Positions 13,892 through 22,019 of a DNA stretch of 64,000 nucleotides are shown in pieces. This DNA is from a virus. Under the pieces are notes generated by a model, which was given only the letters and a program-made list of their open reading frames with translations, had not been told where the DNA came from and made no database searches. The stretch covers positions 28,967-92,966 of the IMG/VR virus record IMGVR_UViG_3300030103_002937, one strand, 5' to 3'. Made by a program: the position numbers and the translations under genes. Position 1 is the first letter of the stretch, and every line of letters starts with the position of its first letter.

Positions 13892-14639
13892 TGTACAAAA
13901 CTATATTCGGTATAAAGAAGATTTAGAGGTAACAATAAAATTAATACCTAAAAAAGAATTTCACGAATATACGAGAACAGAACTTACAACGGTATTTTTA
14001 CCGCTTGTAGAAAACATAGCGAGAAAGTTTTCAACTACGCAGCAAGCATCAGGTGTAATGACTATTAATGACCTTATACAGGAAGGGGCTATAGGCTTGC
14101 AAGCAGCAGTTGATAGAATTGAATGGCAAACAATACACGAATCGGAAGACAAAGAAAAAACACTTAAGTCTTTCTTTGCAAAGCGTATTCGCGGTGCTAT
14201 TCGTAGAGCTATTGATATAAACAGAGGCGACATGCGCATACCAGAATATAAATTAAATGACATACGCAAAAACTTTGGTAAAGACCGCAAAATAGTGCAG
14301 ACATTTTTTAATCAGGTGTTTATGTCTATTGACGAAAACTTTAACGACGAGGGTGATAATCCTTTGTTTCAAGTGCCAGATAAATCAGAGCCATATAATA
14401 TTGCATTACTAAATGCTTACCTGTTAGGCATAATGAAAGAGTACTTAACAGATAAAGAATATGAAGTGCTCCGTATGAGCTATGGTTTAGATTGTGATAA
14501 ATATCCGGCAAAGAACATTGCTAAAGAGTTAGGCATAGATGGCGTAAGTAATTATGTACGTGTATCTGAGCTTAAAAAGTCAGCAATTGAAAAGCTTATA
14601 GATAATGTTTCACCTGACCAAGTTATTGATTATCTTTAA
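13878..14639 (+). CDS. Sigma-70-family RNA polymerase sigma factor
   Basis: 253 residues. Region 2 is visible at about 35-115 (FLPLVENIARKFS, then MTINDLIQEGAIGLQAAVDR, FFAKRIRGAIRRAID). Region 4 with its HTH is at about 193-245 (LTDKEYEVLRMSYGL, PAKNIAKELGIDG, VRVSELKKSAIEKL). A region-3-like segment RIPEYKLNDIRK lies between. No region 1.1. It would redirect host RNA polymerase to phage promoters, which matters because the phage encodes no RNA polymerase here. Whether it reads the early elements or late promoters is unknown. Confidence 0.9.
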   Translation: MKKYNVQNYIRYKEDLEVTIKLIPKKEFHEYTRTELTTVFLPLVENIARKFSTTQQASGVMTINDLIQEGAIGLQAAVDRIEWQTIHESEDKEKTLKSFFAKRIRGAIRRAIDINRGDMRIPEYKLNDIRKNFGKDRKIVQTFFNQVFMSIDENFNDEGDNPLFQVPDKSEPYNIALLNAYLLGIMKEYLTDKEYEVLRMSYGLDCDKYPAKNIAKELGIDGVSNYVRVSELKKSAIEKLIDNVSPDQVIDYL

Positions 14640-14681
14640 GTTAAGACGTAAAACAAATTGTAAACACGTAATTATATATAT

Positions 14682-15233
14682 ATGACTATCCACGAAAAAT
14701 TAAGTAAAATTCAAAAAGAATTCAAAGCGAAGAAGTCACGCTTTAATTCATTCGGCAAGTATAACTTCAGATCTGCCGAGGACATTCTCGAAGCACTAAA
14801 ACCATTCAATGAGAGGTACAATGTATACTTCAAAGTTGATGAGAACTATTTAGGTGATGCTATTATAGAGTCAACAGCTACTATTGTAGATGCTGATGGC
14901 GCTATGGAAATTACTGCGTCAGCTATAGTTGGAGTAGACTTAAATCAAAAAGGTATGCAAGTGCCTCAGCAGTTTGGTTCTGCTTCGAGTTATGGTAAGA
15001 AGTACGCATTAGGAAACTTACTATTAATTGACGACACTGCAGATGCAGATGCTACAAATACTCACGGTAAAGAGGCTAAAGCAAAAGCAACCCTCGATAT
15101 AAACACCGACGCTTTTACAAAAGCAAAACAATATATAGAATCCGGTGGTACATTAAAAGCCATCAACCAAAAGTACAAGCTAACACAGACAGCGCTAGCT
15201 GAACTGAAAAAGCTTGAGACAGTAGAGGTATGA
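14682..15233 (+). CDS. ERF-family single-strand annealing protein
   Basis: 183 residues. FGKYNFRSAEDILEALKPFN (about 24-43) and QQFGSASSYGKKYALGNLLL (about 97-116), followed by DDTADADA, are hallmarks of the ERF recombinase family, which anneals single-stranded DNA. The C-terminal 45 residues form a separate helical domain. It overlaps the exonuclease gene by 4 bp, the usual two-component annealase/exonuclease pair. The leader has TAAACACG and TATATATATG, a degenerate relative of the early element. Confidence 0.9.
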   Translation: MTIHEKLSKIQKEFKAKKSRFNSFGKYNFRSAEDILEALKPFNERYNVYFKVDENYLGDAIIESTATIVDADGAMEITASAIVGVDLNQKGMQVPQQFGSASSYGKKYALGNLLLIDDTADADATNTHGKEAKAKATLDINTDAFTKAKQYIESGGTLKAINQKYKLTQTALAELKKLETVEV

Positions 15234-15961
15234 CAAAAGCAGAAATTATCGAGAACCTTAGAAACGATGAACTATACTACGGTAAGTTTGGTAAACAGTA
15301 TCTAAGTAATTCTGATATAAGTACCTTACTGGATGATCCTTTAAAGTATGGCACTCCATTGAAAGCATCACCTAATTTAGTTATAGGCAGTTACTTTCAT
15401 ACAGCTATACTAGAGCCGGGAAAGTTGGAGCGTTTTAAAATTATAGACGCTTCAACCCGAGCGGTTAAAAAGTATAAAGAATTATCAGGCGGAGAAATGT
15501 GTATGCTTCAGCATGAAGTAGACAATATAAATTTCATGCGCGATAAACTTATGGAGAATGATGTATGCAGAGGATTAATCCAAGGAGTGAATGTTGAATA
15601 CGAAGTGCCAGGTATCGGCGAGCTAGCAAACAATATGTGGAAAGGCAAAGCTGATATAATTAATCACGACGAAGAGTTAGTAATTGACTTGAAGACTACA
15701 AGTTCAATTAAATCGTTTAGGCAAAGCGCAAGACGGTTTAATTACGATAGCCAAGCTTATATATACAGTAAGCTATTTGGTTATGAAATGGTCTTTATAG
15801 TTATTGACAAATCTTCACACGTGATTGGTGTCTACGATTGTTCGCCAGACTTTTACGAAAGAGGTGAGCGTAAAGTAGAAGAGGCAAGTCACGTATACGA
15901 CCTTTTCTTTAACACAGAAGGCTTCGACCCTTCAAATTATTTAATTAATGAAACCCTTTAA
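15230..15961 (+). CDS. PD-(D/E)XK exonuclease (RecE/YqaJ-like)
   Basis: 243 residues. GSYFHTAILEP (about 62-72) is the conserved GxxxHxxxLEP segment. GKADIINHDEELVIDLKTTS (about 142-161) supplies the D...D-x-K catalytic core, followed by QSARRFNYDSQAYIYSK (Q-x6-Y motif). It should be a processive 5'-3' double-strand exonuclease that makes ends for the ERF annealase. Coupled with ERF by ATGA overlap. Confidence 0.85.
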   Translation: MTKAEIIENLRNDELYYGKFGKQYLSNSDISTLLDDPLKYGTPLKASPNLVIGSYFHTAILEPGKLERFKIIDASTRAVKKYKELSGGEMCMLQHEVDNINFMRDKLMENDVCRGLIQGVNVEYEVPGIGELANNMWKGKADIINHDEELVIDLKTTSSIKSFRQSARRFNYDSQAYIYSKLFGYEMVFIVIDKSSHVIGVYDCSPDFYERGERKVEEASHVYDLFFNTEGFDPSNYLINETL

Positions 15962-15972
15962 ACCTTAATAAT

Positions 15973-16140
15973 ATGCCACGTAGAAAAATGAAAGTATGTA
16001 CAGTTACAGGAATTGAAACAAGCGAAAAAAACTTTTATGCTAATCAAAACCATGTAAAGGCAGTCGACAATTTACGTCGATCTACTAATGCAACAAAAGA
16101 TCAGTTGCAAAGAATGTTTAATACAGTAAATAGTTATTAA
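15973..16140 (+). CDS. Hypothetical 55-aa basic protein
   Basis: Starts MPRRKMKVCTVTGIETSEKN and ends FNTVNSY. CTVTGIETSEKNFYANQNHV recalls short nuclease-associated or zinc-type phage proteins beginning KxCxxCGxxKxxxxFYxxxxxx, but only one Cys is present. It ends in TAATG overlap with the SSB-like gene, so a DNA-metabolism role is likely. Confidence 0.55.
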   Translation: MPRRKMKVCTVTGIETSEKNFYANQNHVKAVDNLRRSTNATKDQLQRMFNTVNSY

Positions 16141-16457
16141 TGGCTAGTATAATTAAAACAAGTATTGACCTTACTAAAATACCGAAAGATAAGATTATTG
16201 ACGGTAAGAAAGGTAAGTATTTACCAATTACTATTACATTAAACGATGAGCTCGATCAATTCGGAAATCAAGGCCCAGTGATTGTATCACAATCTAAAGA
16301 GGAGCGAGAAGGAAAAGTTGATAAAGTTTATTTAGGTAATGTTCAAGTAGTATGGTCAAACGGAGAGAATGTGCCGGCTGCGCCTCGCGATGGTTCGCCT
16401 GCACCTGTGCAACAAGCTGCAACACCAGTAGCAGCAGATGATGATTTGCCATTTTAA
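16140..16457 (+). CDS. Single-stranded DNA-binding-like protein
   Basis: 105 residues. A compact beta-rich body (KGKYLPITITLNDELDQFGN, KVYLGNVQVVW) is followed by a flexible Ala/Pro linker and the acidic tip ADDDDLPF, the classic SSB C-terminal partner-docking motif. It is too short for a full bacterial OB domain but similar to small phage SSBs. Lies between the recombination genes and the primase-helicase. Confidence 0.75.
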   Translation: MASIIKTSIDLTKIPKDKIIDGKKGKYLPITITLNDELDQFGNQGPVIVSQSKEEREGKVDKVYLGNVQVVWSNGENVPAAPRDGSPAPVQQAATPVAADDDLPF

Positions 16458-16467
16458 AAACAATTAG

Positions 16468-18192
16468 ATGCAAGTAAACAATTCGGAGATCAATGGATTT
16501 TTGATTGACCAGTTTAATCAACATGACCTAGATGTGGGTAAGACGCAGGGGATTTGTCCTCTGTGCTCTCACACAAGGAAACCTGAGAATAAGAAACAAA
16601 AGTGCGCTTCTTACGATTGGGAACGGGGTCTCGGAACTTGCCATAATTGTGATCGCACATTTCAAATGCACACGTATCAGCGTAAAGGGGCGAGCGAAAA
16701 AGTATATGTTCGCCCTGAAACGCCTGATGCTATACACAATGTTTCGACTAATGTTGAAACGTGGTTTGAATCGCGAGGCATATCAAAGCATACACTTAAA
16801 GCGCTCAAAGTAACCGAGGGTCAAGAGTTTATGCCACAAACCGGTAAGACCGAGAATACCATACAGTTTAATTACTATATGGGCGATCAACTCATAAATG
16901 TAAAATACAGAGACGGTCGTAAGAACTTTAAGTTATATAAGGGTGCCGAAAAGGTTTTCTATAATATAAACAGTATCGTAGGATATGAGTATTGTATTAT
17001 TGTAGAAGGTGAAATGGACGCCCTTTCTTTATATGAAGCAGGTATTGAAAACGTAATATCAGTTCCTAACGGTGCAACACTAAATAATAACAATCTTGAT
17101 TACTTAGATAACTGTATTGATTACTTTACAGACAAAGAAAAGATTATTATAGCTGTTGACTCAGACGAGGCTGGACAAGCATTGCAAACAGAGCTTGTTC
17201 GTCGTTTAGGTGCTGAAGTATGTTACCTTGCTGATTTTAATGGTTGCAAAGACGCAAATGAATATTTATTAGAATATGGAAAAGAAGAGCTTGCAAAGCG
17301 TATTACAAAAGCAAGACCGGTACCCCTTGAAAACGTCACAACTTTCAAAGACATTGAGAATGAAGTTACTGACTTCGTTACTAATGGGTTCAAGCCCGGT
17401 TATCAAGTCGGGTTGGAAAATTTTGATGATATCTTTTCAACTTACACTGGTCAATTTATTACTGTTACTGGTATACCTTCTTCCGGTAAGAGTGACTTCG
17501 TCGATCAAATGGTCGTTGGATATAACTCGAACTATGGTTGGAAGACAGCGTTTGCTAGTCCAGAAAATGCGCCAACTTATTTACATGCCCATAAACTAAT
17601 GCGTAAGACGTGGCAAGATATGCCACGTAAATCAGATATCGGTACAGATAAATGGAATCAGGTAGCTGAACATGTAAATGATAATTACTTCTTTATTGAT
17701 ATGGAGCGTTACACTCTTGAAGCCGTACTTCGTAAAGGAGCAGAGCTTGTTAAGCGTAAAGGTATCAAATGTTTAGTAATAGACCCATTTAATAAGATAC
17801 GTGATGTTGATGCGGTTTCTGATGATGTAAATAGATATACAATGGACTATTTACAAAAGATTGAAATCTTTGCTAAGAAATATGATGTATTAGTTTTTAT
17901 TGTCGCTCACCCTACAAAAATGTATAAAGGTTCTGACGGACAAATAGAAGAACCTACAATGTACAATATAAAAGGCGGCGGCGAATGGTATGATGCTTCC
18001 TATCACGGTATATTAGTTCATAGAAATTATGAAGCTAAAACTGTCAAAGCTAAGGTGTTGAAAGTAAAGTTTCAAAACTTAGGTGAAAATGGTGCTGAAG
18101 CACATTTTAAATGGGAACCAAAGTCAGGTTGTTTTATACCTCACAGAGATATGGTCGTTAATGATGACCCGTTACCATGGGAAGCGGGCTAA
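16468..18192 (+). CDS. Bifunctional DNA primase-helicase (T7 gp4-like)
   Basis: 574 residues. N-terminal zinc-binding domain with CPLC (30-33), a Cys near 49 and CHNC near 60. Toprim core IIVEGEMDALSLYEAGI (about 172) and IIIAVDSDEAGQAL (about 228). Linker, then a RecA/DnaB-type hexameric helicase with Walker A GIPSSGKSD (about 337), Walker B LVIDPFNKIRD (about 433) and VFIVAHPTKM (about 472). Length and order match T7 gp4. It unwinds DNA and makes primers. No partner DNA polymerase is found in the window. Overlaps the next gene by 16 bp. Confidence 0.93.
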   Translation: MQVNNSEINGFLIDQFNQHDLDVGKTQGICPLCSHTRKPENKKQKCASYDWERGLGTCHNCDRTFQMHTYQRKGASEKVYVRPETPDAIHNVSTNVETWFESRGISKHTLKALKVTEGQEFMPQTGKTENTIQFNYYMGDQLINVKYRDGRKNFKLYKGAEKVFYNINSIVGYEYCIIVEGEMDALSLYEAGIENVISVPNGATLNNNNLDYLDNCIDYFTDKEKIIIAVDSDEAGQALQTELVRRLGAEVCYLADFNGCKDANEYLLEYGKEELAKRITKARPVPLENVTTFKDIENEVTDFVTNGFKPGYQVGLENFDDIFSTYTGQFITVTGIPSSGKSDFVDQMVVGYNSNYGWKTAFASPENAPTYLHAHKLMRKTWQDMPRKSDIGTDKWNQVAEHVNDNYFFIDMERYTLEAVLRKGAELVKRKGIKCLVIDPFNKIRDVDAVSDDVNRYTMDYLQKIEIFAKKYDVLVFIVAHPTKMYKGSDGQIEEPTMYNIKGGGEWYDASYHGILVHRNYEAKTVKAKVLKVKFQNLGENGAEAHFKWEPKSGCFIPHRDMVVNDDPLPWEAG

Positions 18193-18464
18193 GTAAAAAG
18201 AAACAATGGTGGACTCCAATGCCTTCATATGCAAGATCACCTGAAGAAGAAGCTGCATACCAATGGTGTGTAAAGAATAATATAAAAATATCACCGTTTG
18301 CAGCATCAAGTGATAAAGTTAACAATGAATGGTGGATTGATATTGAAACAAACAATCTAAACAAAAGAAGTCCTTATAAGTATAACAGAGACCAAATATG
18401 GTCTAAAATATTTGAATTATATGTTTTCTACTATAAGAAATACGGATTACGAAATACAGTATAG
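18177..18464 (+). CDS. Conserved phage protein of nucleotide block
   Basis: 95 residues. WWTPMPSYARSPEEEAAYQW, NNIKISPFAASSD and WWIDIETNNLNKRSPYKY resemble a conserved phage protein of unknown function usually found near thymidylate-synthase or helicase genes. It overlaps both neighbours (16 and 44 bp). Confidence 0.7.
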   Translation: MGSGLSKKKQWWTPMPSYARSPEEEAAYQWCVKNNIKISPFAASSDKVNNEWWIDIETNNLNKRSPYKYNRDQIWSKIFELYVFYYKKYGLRNTV

Positions 18465-19212
18465 AGATATTATACAAAGTTGCTTAAGCAATGAAGCTGT
18501 ATATAGAGAAGACCGAACAGGTATTGGTTGCTATTCAGTATTTAATAAACAAATAGATATTGAAGTTGGTAACAAGTTTCCTGTAATTACCGGTCGTAAA
18601 ATGTTTCCTAAAGTATTCAATACTGAAATGCTTTGGTTTTTAAATGGTGAAACAAATATAAAAAGATTCAAAGATGCAGGCGTAAAGATATGGGACGCTT
18701 GGGCTGACGAAGATGGCGAACTGGGGCCTGTTTATGGTCATCAGCTTAGAAACTTCAGCGGTCGAGGTTATGATCAGCTAGAAAGCGTTATAGATAGCTT
18801 AAAAAGCGACCCAGACAGTCGTCGCCATGTAATATCGCTATGGAATCCGGTGCAACTTGAATATATGGCTTTGCCACCTTGCTATTTATATTTTCAGTTC
18901 TTTGTTGAAAACGGCAAACTTAATATGTTTGTTGTACAAAGATCAGGTGATATGTATTTAGGTGTGCCATACGACATTGCACTATTTACACTAATTATGA
19001 ATTATGTAGGTGAAAAAACAGGATTGTTACCAAACAGATTATCAGTTAATATAGTTGACGCTCATGTATACAAAAATCAATTAGAAGCAGTTAATAAGTA
19101 TTTAGACACAAATATTTTATCAACACCTTCATATAGATTTTGTACAGAACGAGGCGCCCGACTAATTGATTATCAGTCTGGTCCGCATATTCCAGCACCT
19201 GTAGCAGTATAA
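18421..19212 (+). CDS. Thymidylate-synthase-family enzyme, likely dCMP hydroxymethylase
   Basis: 263 residues from ATG 18421; a TTG three codons earlier is also open. The ThyA fold is clear: REDRTGIG, WDAWADEDGELGPVYGHQLR, DSRRHVISLWNP, catalytic Cys154 in ALPPCYLYFQFFV, RSGDMYLGVPYDIA and IVDAHVYKNQ. Two residues that define dUMP enzymes are changed. The His after the catalytic Cys is Tyr155, and the Asn that reads the uracil ring (FNIA in ThyA, N177 in E. coli) is Asp185 (PYDIA). Asp at that site is the known hallmark of T4-type dCMP hydroxymethylase. I infer a dCMP substrate, giving 5-hydroxymethyl- or 5-methyl-dCMP. Confidence 0.85.
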   Translation: MFSTIRNTDYEIQYRDIIQSCLSNEAVYREDRTGIGCYSVFNKQIDIEVGNKFPVITGRKMFPKVFNTEMLWFLNGETNIKRFKDAGVKIWDAWADEDGELGPVYGHQLRNFSGRGYDQLESVIDSLKSDPDSRRHVISLWNPVQLEYMALPPCYLYFQFFVENGKLNMFVVQRSGDMYLGVPYDIALFTLIMNYVGEKTGLLPNRLSVNIVDAHVYKNQLEAVNKYLDTNILSTPSYRFCTERGARLIDYQSGPHIPAPVAV

Positions 19213-19215
19213 ACT

Positions 19216-19971
19216 ATGTATTATTTATATCACATTCCGGGTAAAAAGATCGGAGTTACACGTAATCTTAATAAACGCGTAACGGAAACCCAGGGCTATA
19301 AGCCTACCGAATATGAAGTTCTTGATCAGAGTGAAGATATTAGTTATATATCATACCGTGAAATAGAACTTCAAAAGTCTTATGGCTACAGAGTAGATCG
19401 GAAACTTTATAAAACTTTATTTAATAAAATGAAAATAAACCCTACAGACCAAACAAGTACATTTCCTGTGCCAGTCAATAAGCTAAAAGGTAGACTTATG
19501 GATTGTCTTGGATTAAAATGGAAAACACCACAAGGTTACGAATTTGAAATAACAACAAAAGCTATCCCGTGGATTGTACGAAACGCTAAGACTTCAATGT
19601 ATAACGAGGATAGAAGCTATATTTATAATAAAGCGTTTTACGAGGCTTTTCAAGCCGAACCCGCTATTCCAGTCAACAACGTATTCGAGCATATACGTGA
19701 GTGGGCACGCGACAGAGGTATATATGATTCTGGCGATGTGAAGACACAACTAATCAAACTATATGAAGAGACGGGAGAACTCGCTCAGGCGGTCCTTAAG
19801 AAAGACGATGACAGTATTATCGACGCTATCGGTGATAGTGTTGTGGTACTCACCAATCTTGCCACACTGGCAGGTTATGATATTGAGCATTGCATTAATA
19901 CCGCCTATGGTGAAATTAGGAGCCGAACTGGATCCATGGTAAACGGAACCTTTGTAAAAGAGCAATTATGA
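19216..19971 (+). CDS. GIY-YIG-like domain fused to MazG pyrophosphohydrolase
   Basis: 251 residues. Residues 1-70 look like a GIY-YIG nuclease core (MYYLYHIPGKKIGVTRNLNK, then RV and a later E in REIELQ). Residues about 155-245 are a MazG-type all-alpha NTP pyrophosphohydrolase (LIKLYEETGELAQAVLKK, DDSIIDAIGDSVVVLTNLAT) with the EExxE and metal-binding Asp pattern. The middle (70-150) is unassigned. Directly follows the hydroxymethylase-like gene by 3 bp and overlaps the next MazG-like gene by 4 bp, so dCTP or damaged dNTPs are candidate substrates. Confidence 0.75.
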   Translation: MYYLYHIPGKKIGVTRNLNKRVTETQGYKPTEYEVLDQSEDISYISYREIELQKSYGYRVDRKLYKTLFNKMKINPTDQTSTFPVPVNKLKGRLMDCLGLKWKTPQGYEFEITTKAIPWIVRNAKTSMYNEDRSYIYNKAFYEAFQAEPAIPVNNVFEHIREWARDRGIYDSGDVKTQLIKLYEETGELAQAVLKKDDDSIIDAIGDSVVVLTNLATLAGYDIEHCINTAYGEIRSRTGSMVNGTFVKEQL

Positions 19972-20207
19972 ATCCAAGAGAAGACAAAATAATTAAAAGA
20001 GTTGTCGAAAAGATTCTACAACGCTCAGAAGCTGGCTACAAAAAATATGGAGTTGGCTTAGACAAAGATGACCAAACATTGGACACATGGCTAAATCACT
20101 TGCAAGAAGAATTAATGGATGCCGTTAATTATATTGAAAAAGCAAGAATGGTCCTACGCAGTGAAATTGAAGAATGTTATTTAAGAGATGCGAAGGAAAC
20201 CATATAA
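19968..20207 (+). CDS. Small MazG-like / conserved phage protein
   Basis: 79 residues. YKKYGVGLDKDDQTLDTWLN and HLQEELMDAVNYIEK match small phage proteins with a MazG-like helix pair (YGxxLxRxDLxxxEWLxHxQEELMDAxxYIEK). The EExxD motif could bind metal and nucleotide, but the domain is half-length and may work with the upstream fusion protein. Coupled by overlap on both sides. Confidence 0.7.
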   Translation: MNPREDKIIKRVVEKILQRSEAGYKKYGVGLDKDDQTLDTWLNHLQEELMDAVNYIEKARMVLRSEIEECYLRDAKETI

Positions 20208-20643
20208 AAGACGAAAGCGCGGGCCGGTGCAAGCAAAGAAGATATCATATGATGGTATCAACTTTGCTTCCGGTTTAGAGCGATATATGTATATGGCTTT
20301 GAAAAAAGCAAAGATCAAAGCTAAATACGAAGGCGAAACGTTTGTATTGCTGAATGGATTTCATTTCCCAAACAAATGCTATGCACGTCAAGCTAATGGC
20401 AAAGGTGATTTTAAAGATAGAGGTAGCAAACGTATACTTCCTATAAAATATACACCAGACTTCATTGGTGATGACTTTATTATAGAAACAAAAGGTAGAG
20501 CTAATGAATCGTTTCCAATGCGCTGGAAGCTATTTAAAAAGCTCGTAACCCAACAGTTTCCGCAATATACATTGTATAAACCACAAAATCAAGCAGAATG
20601 CGACAGAACAATAGAGCTAATCCTCAACTTGCAAAAAAAGTAG
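20188..20643 (+). CDS. PD-(D/E)XK nuclease, resolvase / DUF1064-like
   Basis: 151 residues with a basic N-terminus. FASGLERYMYMALKKAKIKA supplies the first Glu, YTPDFIGDDFIIETKGRANE supplies PD...E-x-K, and the following basic helix is typical of T7 endonuclease I-like and DUF1064 resolvases. It probably cleaves branched replication or recombination intermediates before packaging. Confidence 0.75.
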   Translation: MRRKPYKRRKRGPVQAKKISYDGINFASGLERYMYMALKKAKIKAKYEGETFVLLNGFHFPNKCYARQANGKGDFKDRGSKRILPIKYTPDFIGDDFIIETKGRANESFPMRWKLFKKLVTQQFPQYTLYKPQNQAECDRTIELILNLQKK

Positions 20644-20771
20644 CGAGACAAAAATACAAGGAGCGCCAAATTGATAAGTTTGTTAAGTGGGCTGCCGAGC
20701 AAAAAGGATATATAAAGTATAAGGAAATTGTTGAATTACACGAAAAATATAATATAAAAGTGTATGGCTAA
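20598..20771 (+). CDS. Hypothetical 57-aa basic protein
   Basis: Starts MRQNNRANPQLAKKVARQKY and ends KYNIKVYG. It overlaps the 3' end of the nuclease gene by 46 bp and the next small gene by 8 bp. Basic and helical. No recognised family. Confidence 0.5.
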   Translation: MRQNNRANPQLAKKVARQKYKERQIDKFVKWAAEQKGYIKYKEIVELHEKYNIKVYG

Positions 20772-20898
20772 ATTAAATTTATTTACTTACAGAAAAAAAG
20801 CAAAAGTGCGTAGACCAGGCGTTCATGCTAAAACAAAACATAGTAATAATAAACAAAGTAAAAATTATGTTAAAAAATACAAAGGGCAGGGCCACTAA
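20764..20898 (+). CDS. Conserved small basic phage protein (RRPGVHAKTK type)
   Basis: 44 residues, MAKLNLFTYRKKAKVRRPGV, HAKTKHSN..., ending YKGQGH. The RRPGVHAKTKxS...SKNYxKxYxGQG pattern is one I recognise from marine phages; function unknown, and RNA or DNA contact is plausible from its charge. Overlaps the next gene by 32 bp. Confidence 0.7.
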   Translation: MAKLNLFTYRKKAKVRRPGVHAKTKHSNNKQSKNYVKKYKGQGH

Positions 20899-21028
20899 AG
20901 ATTGGTCATTAAGTTTAGGAACATATCCAGGAATATTATTTGGTATGCGTACGTATCATGGTGACACGCATTCTCAAACTGTGTTTTACTTACCGTTTAT
21001 TGATGTTGCTTACGAAGTTGAAAAATAA
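20867..21028 (+). CDS. Hypothetical 53-aa protein upstream of nrdB
   Basis: The ATG at 20867 (MLKNTKGRATKDWSLSLGTY) is preferred; an upstream in-frame ATG at 20825 would overlap the basic-protein gene deeply. A beta-rich body ends DVAYEVEK. Its stop overlaps the start of the nrdB-like gene (TAATG). Confidence 0.6.
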   Translation: MLKNTKGRATKDWSLSLGTYPGILFGMRTYHGDTHSQTVFYLPFIDVAYEVEK

Positions 21029-21987
21029 TGGGATTGTTTGATGAGCGCGTAGCGTACAAACCGTTTGAGTATCCTGATTATTATACAGAGGGCTGGTTAA
21101 AACAGGCTCAGGCATTTTGGTTGCATACTGAAATACCAATGCAAAGTGACATAAAAGATTGGAAAGAAAAATTAACACCTGAAGAAAAAAACTTAGTAGG
21201 CAATATATTATTAGGTTTTGCTCAGACAGAATGTGCAGTATCAGATTACTGGACACAAAAAGTCGTATCATGGTTTCCTAAACATGAAATACAGCAAATG
21301 GCTATGATGTTTGGTTCACAAGAAACAATACATGCTGTAGCTTACAGTTATTTAAATGAAACATTAGGACTTGAAGATTATGAAGCTTTTTTACACGAGC
21401 CGGCGACTGCTGGAAGGTTTGACAATCTGGTTAGTTATAGTGGTACCAATCCTGTCGGGATTGGCCGCTCTCTTGCTATCTTTAGTGCTTTTGCTGAAGG
21501 GGTTAGCTTATATTCTGCATTTGCTGTTCTTTATAGTTTCCAGTTAAGAAATTTACTGAAAGGTATAGGTCAACAAATGAAATGGAGTGTACGAGATGAA
21601 TCACTTCACAGTAAAATGGGTTGTAAGCTTTTCCGCGATATGTGCAAAGAAACACCTGGTTTACTAGAAGATTGTCAAAAAGATATAGCTGAAGCTGCTA
21701 AAACAATGGTAGACTTAGAAGAAAAGTATATTGACAAAATGTTTGAAATGGGTGATATTGAAAACCTAAAAGCATCTGATCTTAAACAATTTATTAGAAA
21801 AAGAGCAAATGAAAAATTACAAGAGCTTGGATATTCAGCCTTCTTCGATGTCGATACTGAAGCGGCTGATAACCTTGATTGGTTTTATCATCTTACCGGT
21901 GGTCATACTCATACAGATTTCTTCGCTATTCGTCCAACTGATTACTCAAAGGCTAACGAAGGAGAAGACTTTGAAGACATTTGGTGA
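21028..21987 (+). CDS. nrdB: Ribonucleotide reductase class I, beta subunit
   Basis: 319 residues. Di-metal ligands are visible: Glu in FAQTECAVSDYW at the first position, E-x2-H in QETIHAVAY, Glu in FAEGVSLYS, and E-x2-H in VRDESLHSKMG. The radical Tyr four residues after the first His (HAVAY) is kept. The first ligand is Glu where E. coli NrdB has Asp, a variation seen in some class I subgroups. The C-terminal FEDIW tail should dock on NrdA. Together they make dNDPs for phage DNA synthesis. The gene order beta-before-alpha differs from bacterial nrdAB. Confidence 0.92.
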   Translation: MGLFDERVAYKPFEYPDYYTEGWLKQAQAFWLHTEIPMQSDIKDWKEKLTPEEKNLVGNILLGFAQTECAVSDYWTQKVVSWFPKHEIQQMAMMFGSQETIHAVAYSYLNETLGLEDYEAFLHEPATAGRFDNLVSYSGTNPVGIGRSLAIFSAFAEGVSLYSAFAVLYSFQLRNLLKGIGQQMKWSVRDESLHSKMGCKLFRDMCKETPGLLEDCQKDIAEAAKTMVDLEEKYIDKMFEMGDIENLKASDLKQFIRKRANEKLQELGYSAFFDVDTEAADNLDWFYHLTGGHTHTDFFAIRPTDYSKANEGEDFEDIW

Positions 21988-22019
21988 AATAATAAATCAA
22001 GAAGATATAGACGAATTAT

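Noticed and set aside
14662-14684. Ninth copy of the early promoter element before the ERF gene
   Set aside because: TAAACACG is present and TATATATG follows, but the 10-bp spacer and GATAATAT box are not. Noted only as a degenerate relative.
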